Below, piece after piece: positions 1-6,477 of a stretch of DNA of 8,143 nucleotides. Location of the stretch: the NCBI GenBank assembly GCA_020859745.1, contig JAJBVQ010000172.1:1-8143 (forward strand), given 5' to 3'. Each line of letters begins with the position of its first letter. Position 1 is the first letter of the stretch. The notes beneath the pieces are model-generated. The model had not been told where the DNA came from. It saw only the letters and a program-made list of their open reading frames with translations, and searched no databases. This DNA comes from Rikenellaceae bacterium. GTDB lineage: Bacteria; Bacteroidota; Bacteroidia; Bacteroidales; Rikenellaceae. The position numbers and the translations under genes are program-made.

Positions 1-59
1 CGAAGCCAAACTTTCGAGCAGCCTGCCGAGGAACTCAGTCTGCCGAACGCCTTATGTTT

Positions 60-110
60 GGCGCAACGGTCGGGGCGTAAAGCCCTTCGGGCAAGCCCCG
101 ACCGTTCGCC
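60..110. repeat. Large hairpin in the variable middle of repeat copy 1
   Basis: The arms 60-76 and 95-110 pair over 16 bp with only one bulged base (C64). The 18-nt loop contains a second small hairpin, GCCC-TTC-GGGC (82-92). Six A residues follow on the + strand, so on neither strand does it look like a standard intrinsic terminator, which needs T residues after the stem. The loop sequence GCCCTTCGGGC also occurs in copy 2 near 5059-5069, where the surrounding sequence is different. Confidence 0.7.
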
Positions 111-167
111 AAAAAATGAAGATTGCGGAGCCTAAGGAGTAGCGCAGCTAGCTCAAAAGTTTTTGGT

Positions 168-189
168 GCCGCTTTTTACAAAAAGCGGC
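168..189. repeat. Right-end hairpin of repeat copy 1
   Basis: GCCGCTTTTT and AAAAAGCGGC form a perfect 10-bp stem around the dinucleotide AC. The hairpin is followed at once by AGT (190-192). The same hairpin, one base pair shorter, sits at the right end of copy 2 (5196-5215). It is not followed by a T run, so a terminator role on the + strand is unlikely. Confidence 0.85.
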
Positions 190-237
190 AGTTCCCTGCG
201 GGTAGTAATTAAACGAACGAATAAAAAACAAACGATT

Positions 238-1275
238 ATGAGACCAGAAGATATAGACTGGGACAACCTCAAATTCGGATACACCCGGACCCCCGTGAAC
301 GTGCGCTGTTACTGGCGCGACGGGGCGTGGGGGCCCATCGAGGAGCACACCGAAGAGACCGTCACCATGCACATGGCCGCCACCGCGCTGCATTACGGGC
401 AAACCGCCTTCGAAGGGCTGAAAGCGTTCCGCTGCAAAGACGGCAAAGTGCGGATCTTTCGCATGGACGAGAACGCGAAGCGGATGCAAAGTTCCGCCGC
501 ATACCTTCAGATGGCGGTGCCCAGCGTGAAGCTGTTCTGCGACATGGTCACCAAAGTGGTGAGCGACAACAAAGACTACATTCCGGCCTACGAGACCGGC
601 GGATCGCTCTATATCCGGCCCGTGATCGTCGGCTCCGGGGCGCAGCTGGGCGTCAAGCCCGCGGAGGAGACCCTGCTGCTGATGTTCGTCAGCCCGGTGG
701 GGCCGTACTACAACGGCGGGATGAAAGGGATCAGCGCCATCGTCGACCGCACGCACGACCGGGCGGCTCCGTTCGGAACCGGGCACACCAAAGCGGGCGG
801 CAACTACGGGGCGAGCCTCACCTCAGCGATGGAAGGGCATGAAAAGGGCTACGACAGCGTGCTCTACCTCGACCCCGCGCACCACCGCTACATCGACGAG
901 TGCGGGGCCGCGAACTTTTTCGGGATCCGTGTGGACAATGCCGGAAAGGCTCACTACATTACCCCGGACTCGCACTCGATCCTGCCGTCGATCACCAACA
1001 AGAGCCTGAAACAGATCGCCGAAGACTTCGGGATGGAGGTCGAAGCGCGGCACGTGGAGCTGGACGAGCTGAACACCTTCAGCGAGGCGGGCTGTTGCGG
1101 CACGGCGGCGGTCATCACGCCCGTTTCGACCATTTACGACCCGCAGGACGGAAAGACCTACGATTTCGGGAAAGGGGTCGGGCCGTGGACGCAGAAGCTC
1201 TACGACGAACTGGTGGGCATCCAGCGCGGCGAAGCGGCGGATCGGCACGGGTGGAACACGGTGCTGGACTTATAA
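238..1275 (+). CDS. ilvE: Branched-chain amino acid aminotransferase
   Basis: This 345-aa cytoplasmic, PLP-dependent fold-type IV aminotransferase interconverts leucine, isoleucine and valine with their 2-oxo acids, using glutamate/2-oxoglutarate. Its length fits the larger BCAT subfamily (about 340-360 aa). Visible landmarks are HYGQTAFEGLKAFR (52-65), the PLP-binding lysine K185 in TKAGGNYGASL, the cofactor-contacting glutamate E221 in IDECGAANFF, and EAGCCGTAAVITPV (283-296). The ATG at 238 is chosen because the homology-like sequence begins there. A TTG at 163 keeps the frame open but would translate the repeat's hairpin and end motif. The leader is A-rich without a Shine-Dalgarno, normal for Bacteroidetes. 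No clear TAnnTTTG box lies close upstream; TATGTTTG at 53-60 is the only match. No other ilv or leu genes are visible, so it appears to be transcribed alone up to the terminator at 1298. Confidence 0.95.
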   Translation: MRPEDIDWDNLKFGYTRTPVNVRCYWRDGAWGPIEEHTEETVTMHMAATALHYGQTAFEGLKAFRCKDGKVRIFRMDENAKRMQSSAAYLQMAVPSVKLFCDMVTKVVSDNKDYIPAYETGGSLYIRPVIVGSGAQLGVKPAEETLLLMFVSPVGPYYNGGMKGISAIVDRTHDRAAPFGTGHTKAGGNYGASLTSAMEGHEKGYDSVLYLDPAHHRYIDECGAANFFGIRVDNAGKAHYITPDSHSILPSITNKSLKQIAEDFGMEVEARHVELDELNTFSEAGCCGTAAVITPVSTIYDPQDGKTYDFGKGVGPWTQKLYDELVGIQRGEAADRHGWNTVLDL

Positions 1276-1297
1276 CCGGTATAGGCCGGCAAAAGCA

Positions 1298-1333
1298 CAG
1301 GAGGGCGGCACGCAATGTGCCGCCCTCCTGTTT
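1298..1333. terminator. Bidirectional intrinsic terminator between ilvE and proB
   Basis: The arms 1298-1311 and 1317-1330 form a perfect 14-bp GC-rich stem (left arm CAGGAGGGCGGCAC) with a 5-nt loop. TTT follows on the + strand, and TGCTTTT follows on the minus strand. It sits between two converging genes and can end both. Confidence 0.88.
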
Positions 1334-1353
1334 ATATGTCCGAACCTGAACGA

Positions 1354-2451
1354 TTACAAATCGAGGTACATATAGTCGTAATGCACCACCGGCCGCCCCC
1401 CGTGCGTTCCCGCCAACGCCGCGACCGCCTCGTTGTCCGCCGTCACCAGCCCTACGCCGATCTGCCTGCCGTCTGGCGCCACCAGCCGCACAATGTCCCC
1501 TTCGTCGAACTCCCCCTCCGCCGACACGACTCCCACCGGTAATAGGCTCGTCGCCTCGCGCCCCAAAAGGGCCTCCACCGCCCCGTCGTTCAGGTGCAGT
1601 ATCCCCTTGGCAAAGCTCTCCGAGTGGGCGATCCACCGCTTCACGCTCGAAGGAGCCTTTTCGCTCGGCACAAAGCGGGTGCACACCACATCCGCCCGCG
1701 CATCTACCGGCCCCAGCAAAAGCGACGGCAGGATATCGTCCCGCTTCCCGTTGGCGATAATAACCTCCACCCCTTCGGAAGCCACCTTCCGCGCAATATT
1801 GGTCTTGGTCAGCATCCCGCCCCGCCCGAACTGCGATTTCCCGCTCTGGATATACTGCTCCAGCGACGCATGGGCCTCCACGCTCCGGATCACCGCCGAT
1901 CCCGGGCACGACGGATTGCCGTCGTAAATGCCGTCGATATTGCTCAGGATAACCAAAGCCTCGGCATCCATCATCGTGGCGATCAGTCCCGACAGCTCGT
2001 CGTTATCAGTAAACATCAACTCAGTGATGGAAACCGCGTCATTCTCGTTGACGATCGGCACCACCCCGGCCGCCAGCATGATGCCGATGCAGTTTTTTTG
2101 GTTCAGGTAGAGGTTGCGGCTGCCGAAATTGTCCTTCGTGGTCAGCACCTGCCCGCAGGCGATCCCGTAGCCCCGGAACAGGTCGTAATAGCGGTTGATA
2201 AGTTTCGCCTGCCCCACGGCCGAGTAGAGCTGCCGCGACGACACGTCGTCCAGCTTCAGCCCCGTCCCCAGCTCGCTGCGCCCGGACGCTACCGCCCCGG
2301 ACGAGATGAGGATCACCTCGATCCTCGCCCGCCGCAAGGCCACCATCTGGTCCACCAGCGCGGACATCCGCGTCACGTCCAACGTGCCGTCGCCCCGCGT
2401 CAGCACATTGCTGCCCACTTTGACAGCCACCCGCTTGTAAGTCTCCGTCAT
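1354..2451 (-). CDS. proB: Glutamate 5-kinase
   Basis: This 365-aa cytoplasmic enzyme phosphorylates L-glutamate to glutamyl 5-phosphate, the first step of proline synthesis. The amino acid kinase domain spans about residues 5-255, with KVGSNVL (11-17), the phosphate-binding SSGAV (50-54), the substrate loop NENDAV (135-140), FTDND (147-151) and GRGGMLTK (209-216, K216 kept). A C-terminal PUA domain follows (about 275-355), as in full-length ProB of E. coli, where it affects regulation by proline. Length is typical. The ATG lies 3 nt after the lpxH stop, so it is almost certainly co-transcribed with lpxH. proA, which often neighbours proB, is absent: the next element downstream is the terminator and the convergent ilvE gene. 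Confidence 0.95.
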   Translation of the reverse strand: MTETYKRVAVKVGSNVLTRGDGTLDVTRMSALVDQMVALRRARIEVILISSGAVASGRSELGTGLKLDDVSSRQLYSAVGQAKLINRYYDLFRGYGIACGQVLTTKDNFGSRNLYLNQKNCIGIMLAAGVVPIVNENDAVSITELMFTDNDELSGLIATMMDAEALVILSNIDGIYDGNPSCPGSAVIRSVEAHASLEQYIQSGKSQFGRGGMLTKTNIARKVASEGVEVIIANGKRDDILPSLLLGPVDARADVVCTRFVPSEKAPSSVKRWIAHSESFAKGILHLNDGAVEALLGREATSLLPVGVVSAEGEFDEGDIVRLVAPDGRQIGVGLVTADNEAVAALAGTHGGRPVVHYDYMYLDL

Positions 2452-2454
2452 ACG

Positions 2455-3207
2455 CTAAAATTCGATCAGTTCCATCCCTTTGCCGTCCGCCGCAAGCCGT
2501 CCGTAAAACGGCTGCTCGATCCACTCGCCGAGTACCACCACGTTGCTGCGGTCGCTGAGCCGGTGCACCACCGGCGTATGGATATGGCCGCAAACCAGGT
2601 AGGAGGTCTGCGGATGTTCGGCGATATAGACCCGCGCAAACCGCACGACCGGCTCCTCCTCGCCCCGGAACTCGTGCGCCACCCCCTCCTTGCGCCCGTG
2701 CCGGTTGTGCGACGACCACCAATGGCCGAACCGCATCATCACGTTCGGATGCAGGACGGCTGAAAAAAAGCGCTTCAAAAATCCGCTGTGGAAGATTCGC
2801 CGCAGCAGAGAGTATTTCCAGTCGCCGGTCTTTCCCAGTCCGTCGCCATGGGCGATGAAAACGGTCTCCCCGTGCAGTTCGAACACCTCCGGGGCCGTAT
2901 GCACGGTCATGCCGATCTCTTTTTCGAAGTAGTCGCGTATCCAGAGGTCGTGGTTCCCGGTAAAGAAGTGCACGGGGATACCCCGGTCGCAGAATTCCGC
3001 CAGTTTGCCCAGCGTCCGGACGAAGCCTTTCGGAACGACCCGCTTGTACTCGAACCAGAAATCGAAGATGTCCCCCACGAGGAACAGCCCCTCGCAGTCG
3101 TTTTCGACCGCGTCGAGCCAAGCCACAAAGCGCCGCTCCCGCTCGCGCGGGTCGGCGCCGTTGTAGGTCAGCCCCAAATGTACGTCCGATGCGAAATAAT
3201 AGGCCAT
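2455..3207 (-). CDS. lpxH: UDP-2,3-diacylglucosamine diphosphatase
   Basis: This 250-aa peripheral inner-membrane enzyme of the calcineurin-like metallophosphoesterase family cleaves UDP-2,3-diacylglucosamine to lipid X and UMP in lipid A synthesis. All metal-binding motifs are present in order: D8 and H10 in SDVHLG, D46 in GDIFDFW, N85-H86-D87 in GNHD, H120 in AHGDG, and H208/H210 in GHIHTP. The basic, hydrophobic stretch at about 132-165 corresponds to the lid region of LpxH, which covers the acyl chains. Length is typical. The gene starts 17 nt after the stop of the lipoprotein gene upstream and ends 3 nt before proB, so it is the middle gene of a three-gene unit. An LpxH assignment is preferred over a general phosphoesterase because of the GDIFDFWFEY and HPNVMMRFGHWWSS segments. 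Confidence 0.92.
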   Translation of the reverse strand: MAYYFASDVHLGLTYNGADPRERERRFVAWLDAVENDCEGLFLVGDIFDFWFEYKRVVPKGFVRTLGKLAEFCDRGIPVHFFTGNHDLWIRDYFEKEIGMTVHTAPEVFELHGETVFIAHGDGLGKTGDWKYSLLRRIFHSGFLKRFFSAVLHPNVMMRFGHWWSSHNRHGRKEGVAHEFRGEEEPVVRFARVYIAEHPQTSYLVCGHIHTPVVHRLSDRSNVVVLGEWIEQPFYGRLAADGKGMELIEF

Positions 3208-3224
3208 CTCCCCGCAGAAACCGG

Positions 3225-4286
3225 TTATAAAAGCTCCGCCACGGCGGCTTCGATATCCGACGGCGCCAGGTTATGCCGCACGATGTTCCCTTCGCGGTCG
3301 ATCAGGAAGTTGGCCGGGATCTTCTGCACGTTGTAGAGCTTCACGGCGGGCGACTCAGCGCCGCGCAGGTCGCACACCGAGATCCACGGCAGCCGCTGTT
3401 CCGACACGCTCCCGATCCACCGCGCTTTGTTCATGTCCAGCGACACCTGGTAAACTTCGAAACCCTGCGCCGCGTGCCTGTCATACACTTCGACCAGTTC
3501 CCGGTTCAGGATTTTCAACTCCGGCAGGTCGGTGGCCGTGAAGGACAGCAGGACGACCTTTCCTTTCAGGCCGGAGAGCTTTTGCCGTTTTCCCAGCACG
3601 TCGGGCATATCCAGTTCCGGAAAGGTGACCACGTTGTCCATATTCTCGGCGACCAGCCGCCCGGCGGCGGCCACGTTCGCGAAGCTCTGCACGTCGGCGG
3701 CCAGCGCCTGCGCGTAGGGCGATCCGGGGTAACGGCTGCCGAGCGAGTCGCTGACCATCCCAAAATAGACCACGTCGGCTGCGTCGTCCGCGAAAACGAA
3801 CGAGCCGTCCGCCGCTGTCTGGTAGAGCGGCACGATGGCGGCCAGCGATCCGGCATGACGCGAGAGGAATGCCGCCGCAGCCTGCTTCCGGGCGATGGGA
3901 TCGGTTTGTTCCAGTATGCCGTTGGCTTCCTGCACCAGGGCGGAGCCTTCGGAGCCGGTCACGGTATAGTCGCGTGCGGTGCTGTCAACGACCCGCACCA
4001 CGATCTTTTCGGCCGCATCGGCGAGCAGGGGCACGCCGCCCCCGCCGGCGATACGCAGGGTGTAGAACTCCGGCACGCCGGGCTTCTGCTCGATAAAGAT
4101 ATTGAAGTTACCCTTTCGGTCGGTCTTCACCGAATCGACGAAGCGGGCGCCGGCGGGTAAAACGCGCTCCACGACGATGGTTTTCCCGCCTCCTCCCTGT
4201 GCGATGTCGCCGCGGATGGTAACGCCGCTGCCGGAACAACCGGCGAGCAGGACTGCCGCCCCCAAAAGAGTAGCTATGTGTTTCAT
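3225..4286 (-). CDS. Thioredoxin-fold lipoprotein, DUF4369/TlpA-like, without CxxC
   Basis: This 353-aa protein is predicted to be an envelope lipoprotein. MKHIATLLGAAVLLAGC is a short signal peptide ending in a lipobox, with lipidated C17. Residues about 21-112 are beta-rich and match the DUF4369-type N-domain common in Bacteroidetes TlpA-like proteins. A helical linker (about 113-215) and a thioredoxin-like AhpC/TSA domain (about 222-353) follow. The domain keeps the strand before the active site (KGKVVLLSF) and a cis-proline segment (KIPANFLID, P324). Where a disulfide reductase would have CxxC, it has L254-P-E-L257. The only cysteine besides C17 is C305. It should therefore not act as a classical dithiol reductase; a binding or scaffold role is possible, and the true function is unknown. 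It has its own -7 box at 4327-4320, with a leader of roughly 27 nt, and heads the lpxH-proB unit. Confidence 0.87.
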   Translation of the reverse strand: MKHIATLLGAAVLLAGCSGSGVTIRGDIAQGGGGKTIVVERVLPAGARFVDSVKTDRKGNFNIFIEQKPGVPEFYTLRIAGGGGVPLLADAAEKIVVRVVDSTARDYTVTGSEGSALVQEANGILEQTDPIARKQAAAAFLSRHAGSLAAIVPLYQTAADGSFVFADDAADVVYFGMVSDSLGSRYPGSPYAQALAADVQSFANVAAAGRLVAENMDNVVTFPELDMPDVLGKRQKLSGLKGKVVLLSFTATDLPELKILNRELVEVYDRHAAQGFEVYQVSLDMNKARWIGSVSEQRLPWISVCDLRGAESPAVKLYNVQKIPANFLIDREGNIVRHNLAPSDIEAAVAELL

Positions 4287-4319
4287 ACGTTTTTTCGCTG
4301 TTGATGTGATGTCTGGTTA

Positions 4320-4327
4320 CAAATATA
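4320..4327 (-). promoter_or_regulatory. -7 box TATATTTG for the lipoprotein-lpxH-proB unit
   Basis: On the minus strand this reads TATATTTG, a full match to the Bacteroidetes consensus TAnnTTTG. Transcription would start near 4313, about 27 nt before the ATG at 4286. It lies inside a small inverted repeat, GGTTA-N6-TAACC (4315-4330), which could be an operator or chance. I see no convincing -33 TTTG at the right spacing. Confidence 0.7.
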
Positions 4328-4347
4328 ACCTTTTCCGCCGGGGTTCC

Positions 4348-4707
4348 TTATTTTTTGAACATAAAATAGACGGCGAGCACGAGGAACATGGCACCGAACA
4401 GGTGGTTGAGCCGCAGGGCTTCGGTCTTGAAAAAGAGGGTGGTGAACACGGCGAACACGAGCAGGGTGACGACTTCCTGTATCACTTTGAGCTGCAGGAG
4501 GCTGAAGGGGCCTCCGGTGCCTTCGAACCCGAGCCGGTTGGCGGGGATCATAAAGCTGTATTCGAACAGGGCGATGCTCCAGCTGACGAGGATGATCCCC
4601 CACAGGGGCATGCCCTGGAAAAACCTGAACCGCAACTGACCGTACCAGGCCAGGGTCATGAATGTGTTGGACACGACCAACAACAAAACGGCATATATTC
4701 CTTTCAT
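4348..4707 (-). CDS. Small DMT-superfamily membrane protein (DUF486)
   Basis: This 119-aa inner-membrane protein has four predicted helices at about 3-22, 34-54, 72-93 and 99-117. Its size and the segment TLAWYGQL...FEYSFMIPANRLG...LKVIQEVVTL...F match the DUF486 (DMT_6) family of the drug/metabolite transporter superfamily. Such four-helix proteins are thought to work as dimers; no substrate is established, and none can be inferred here. The ATG at 4707 is chosen because the hydrophobic first helix begins right after it; an upstream in-frame start at 4815 would translate the repeat element and is rejected. The repeat's left-end motif ends 12 nt before this ATG. The following gene, on the same strand, is 61 nt away but has its own promoter. 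Confidence 0.88.
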   Translation of the reverse strand: MKGIYAVLLLVVSNTFMTLAWYGQLRFRFFQGMPLWGIILVSWSIALFEYSFMIPANRLGFEGTGGPFSLLQLKVIQEVVTLLVFAVFTTLFFKTEALRLNHLFGAMFLVLAVYFMFKK

Positions 4708-4757
4708 TTTTCTACCTTTATTCGTTCGGTTTATTTTGCACCGTTCCGCCTGGTACT

Positions 4758-4781
4758 GTTCTTTCTTTGAAAAGAAAGAAC
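4758..4781. repeat. Left-end hairpin of repeat copy 2
   Basis: GTTCTTTCTTT and AAAGAAAGAAC form a perfect 11-bp stem around the dinucleotide GA. Read outward (minus strand) it is followed directly by AGT, as the right-end hairpins are, although the stem sequence is different. Confidence 0.85.
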
Positions 4782-4896
4782 CAAAGAGCCGACGCAGCAG
4801 CCGAGTAGCCATCAACCGACGCTCGAAGCCGGAGTAGAGGCCCTTTGCGGACTATACCCGGCAAGGAGGAGGAAGACCGAAGGTCAACCTGATTTG

Positions 4897-5092
4897 AATG
4901 GCCGAGGCTGCCAGGAGGAAGGCGAAGCCAAACTTTCGAGCAGCCTGCCGAGGAACTCAGTCTGCCGAACGCCTTATTTGGCGAACGGAGTGGGGCCGGA
5001 GCCAGCGGAGGCCGCATCGAGCTTCGCGAGAGGTGCAGGCCTTCGCCGGGGGTGGGTTGCCCTTCGGGCTTCCTCCTTGCACCTCGGCCATT
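4897..5092. repeat. Internal inverted repeat of repeat copy 2
   Basis: The arm 4897-4921 (begins AATGGCCGAGG, ends AGGAGGAAG) and the arm 5069-5092 are complementary over 24-25 nt with one inserted base and one substitution. They enclose 147 nt that include the block shared with copy 1. The right arm can also pair its TGCACCTC (5078-5085) with GAGGTGCA (5030-5037), so two mutually exclusive folds are possible. A related GCAAGGAGGAGGAAG lies at 4861-4875. Confidence 0.75.
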
Positions 5093-5195
5093 TAGGCGAG
5101 CCTAATGGCAACTCGATTGCGGCGTCGGTTCGGCCTGCGCGGCTCGCTACGCTCGCCGCTGACAAGGGGAGTTACAGCCCGGAAGCCCAATGGGC

Positions 5196-5215
5196 CCGCT
5201 TTTTACAAAAAGCGG
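5196..5215. repeat. Right-end hairpin of repeat copy 2
   Basis: CCGCTTTTT and AAAAAGCGG form a perfect 9-bp stem around AC, followed by CAGT. The 22-nt core is the same as at 168-189, apart from the outermost base pair. Confidence 0.85.
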
Positions 5216-5278
5216 CAGTGCGGTGCGAGTAGGATACGAATAACCGAACGATTAGCGGCACAAAAATAGGATAAAAAT

Positions 5279-6379
5279 ATGTCCGGGATATACCTACACA
5301 TACCCTTTTGCCGGCAGATATGCCATTACTGCGACTTTCACCACAGCGCAAGCCTCGCCCGCAAAGACGAAATGCTCGAAGCCATAGCGCGCGAACTCGC
5401 CCGGCGGCAGGACGAGATCCGAGCCGGAAGCGTAAAAACCCTCTACTTCGGCGGAGGTACCCCCACCGTCTGCACAGCCGGGGAGATCCGGGATCTTGTC
5501 CGGCAAGTGCGCAGCCTTTGGAACGTCGGCAGCTTCGAGGAAGTGACCCTCGAAGCCAATCCCGACGACCTGACCCCCGAATACCTCCGGGGACTGCGCG
5601 AAGCCGGTATCGACCGGCTGAGCATCGGCATCCAGTCATTCCGCGACGACCACCTGCAACGGATGAACCGCCGCCACACCGCCCGCGCCGCCGCCGAAGC
5701 GGTAATCCATGCGCAGGCCGCGGGATTCGGGAACATCACCATCGACCTGATCTACGGACTGCCTTGGATGACTCCCGAAGAATGGCAATACAACCTCGAC
5801 CGGGCCGTTTCGCTGGGCGTGCAGCACATCTCCGCCTACCACCTGACCGTCGAGCCCCGCACCGTGTTCGGCAAACAGGGATTGAAGGCCGTGGACGAAA
5901 CCGTGTCGGAACTGCATTTCGGGATGCTGCGCGAAACCCTGGCCCAAGCCGGATTCGAACATTACGAAGTTTCCAACTTCGCCCTTCCGGGATTCCGGGC
6001 CAAGCACAACAGCTCCTATTGGAGCGGGGAGGCATACCTGGGTGCCGGCCCCTCGGCGCACTCTTACGACGGAGCGGATCGCCGGTCGTGGAACGTGTCA
6101 AGCAACCGGCTCTACCTCGAAGGTGCGCCGCGCGGTGTCGAACGGCTGACGGAAACCGACCGCCTGAACGAATACCTGATGACGCGGCTCCGGACAGCGA
6201 AGGGCCTCTCGACCGGATACCTGACCGCCCGTTTCGGGCCCGAAGAAGCCGCACGGATAGCGGCCCGATGCGAGGATTTCGTGACCACGGGCGATATGCA
6301 CCGCACACCGGAGGGATTCGCCGTCCGCCCGGAACGCCTGCTGGTGTCGGATTACCTGATCTCGGAACTGTTCCGCTAA
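5279..6379 (+). CDS. hemW: Radical SAM family heme chaperone HemW
   Basis: This 366-aa protein carries the radical SAM iron-sulfur motif at C11-x3-C15-x2-C18 in PFCRQICHYCDF. The residue two after the third cysteine is F20, not the fourth cysteine seen in coproporphyrinogen dehydrogenase HemN. That is the accepted sign of HemW, which binds heme and passes it to target proteins rather than making protoporphyrinogen. Other landmarks are the SAM-binding GGGTP (58-62), EANPD (92-96), GIQSF (117-121), HYEVSNFA (228-235) and HNSSYW (243-248), with a HemN_C-like C-terminal domain from about 295. Length is typical of HemW (about 370-380 aa). Many databases label such proteins oxygen-independent coproporphyrinogen III oxidase. 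The ATG follows an A-rich leader without a Shine-Dalgarno, 25 nt beyond the end motif of repeat copy 2. No clear TAnnTTTG box is visible. Confidence 0.94.
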   Translation: MSGIYLHIPFCRQICHYCDFHHSASLARKDEMLEAIARELARRQDEIRAGSVKTLYFGGGTPTVCTAGEIRDLVRQVRSLWNVGSFEEVTLEANPDDLTPEYLRGLREAGIDRLSIGIQSFRDDHLQRMNRRHTARAAAEAVIHAQAAGFGNITIDLIYGLPWMTPEEWQYNLDRAVSLGVQHISAYHLTVEPRTVFGKQGLKAVDETVSELHFGMLRETLAQAGFEHYEVSNFALPGFRAKHNSSYWSGEAYLGAGPSAHSYDGADRRSWNVSSNRLYLEGAPRGVERLTETDRLNEYLMTRLRTAKGLSTGYLTARFGPEEAARIAARCEDFVTTGDMHRTPEGFAVRPERLLVSDYLISELFR

Positions 6380-6436
6380 TTTAGCCCTCCGCCCTGTTTT
6401 TGTTCGGGGAGAGTAAGGTATTATCAGAAAAAAGCG

Positions 6437-6444
6437 TATATTTG
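6437..6444 (+). promoter_or_regulatory. -7 box TATATTTG for tRNA-Arg
   Basis: TATATTTG is an exact match to TAnnTTTG. It ends 33 nt before the mature tRNA 5' end, leaving a short precursor leader to be trimmed by RNase P. No TTTG -33 box lies at normal spacing; the nearest, at 6399-6402, is too far upstream. Confidence 0.75.
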
Positions 6445-6477
6445 CATCCGTAATGCGCCGAAGGCACGTTACAGGAC

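Larger units (their letters stand above)
1..222 (+). repeat. Repeat element copy 1, right-hand part (cut by window start)
   Basis: Positions 1-55 are identical to 4923-4977, and similarity continues to about 76 with small indels (a GT insertion after 55 and a C bulge at 64). The middle (about 77-167) does not match the second copy. The right end matches again: the hairpin at 168-189, then AGT, then the 12-nt motif AAACGAACGAAT at 211-222. No protein-coding gene is supported here; open frames through it differ between the copies and simply run in from neighbouring genes. ilvE starts 15 nt after the end motif, so this copy supplies the ilvE upstream region. The left end lies outside the window. 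Confidence 0.8.
4720..5253. repeat. Repeat element copy 2, apparently complete (about 534 bp)
   Basis: This non-coding unit fills the space between two divergent genes. Its ends form imperfect terminal inverted repeats: ATTCGTTCGGTT (4720-4731) against AACCGAACGATT (5242-5253), 11 of 12 positions complementary. Inside each end lies a perfect hairpin (4758-4781 and 5196-5215), each followed outward by AGT. The segment 4923-4977 is identical to window positions 1-55, and the right-end hairpin is shared too, so the same element occurs twice in 5 kb. No transposase or credible protein is encoded; open frames in it are not conserved between copies. I see no clear target-site duplication. It could be a MITE-like element, a non-coding RNA gene family or a duplicated regulatory module. 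The boundaries are inferred from the motifs. Confidence 0.75.

Noticed and set aside
53..60. TATGTTTG as the ilvE promoter
   Set aside because: It matches TAnnTTTG, but it is about 180 nt from ilvE, precedes a large hairpin, and is destroyed by a 2-nt difference in copy 2; possible but not supported.
60..116. Hairpin at 60-110 as an intrinsic terminator
   Set aside because: It is followed by A residues on + and has no T run after it on the minus strand.
163..237. Upstream extension of ilvE from TTG 163
   Set aside because: The extra 25 residues translate the repeat's hairpin and end motif; the aminotransferase sequence begins at ATG 238.
4708..4815. Upstream extension of the DUF486 gene from 4815
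   Set aside because: It reads through the left-end hairpin and end motif of the repeat; the family-like start is at 4707.
4894..5232. Several open frames on both strands inside repeat copy 2
   Set aside because: They have no recognisable domains, their sequence is not kept in copy 1, and their composition is that of GC-rich non-coding DNA.
4720..5253. Integron attC site or CRISPR array
   Set aside because: There are no regularly spaced direct repeats, no attC core-site pairs and no integrase or cas genes in the window.
5279..6379. Oxygen-independent coproporphyrinogen III dehydrogenase (HemN)
   Set aside because: The fourth cysteine of the HemN motif is F20 here, which fits the heme chaperone HemW instead.
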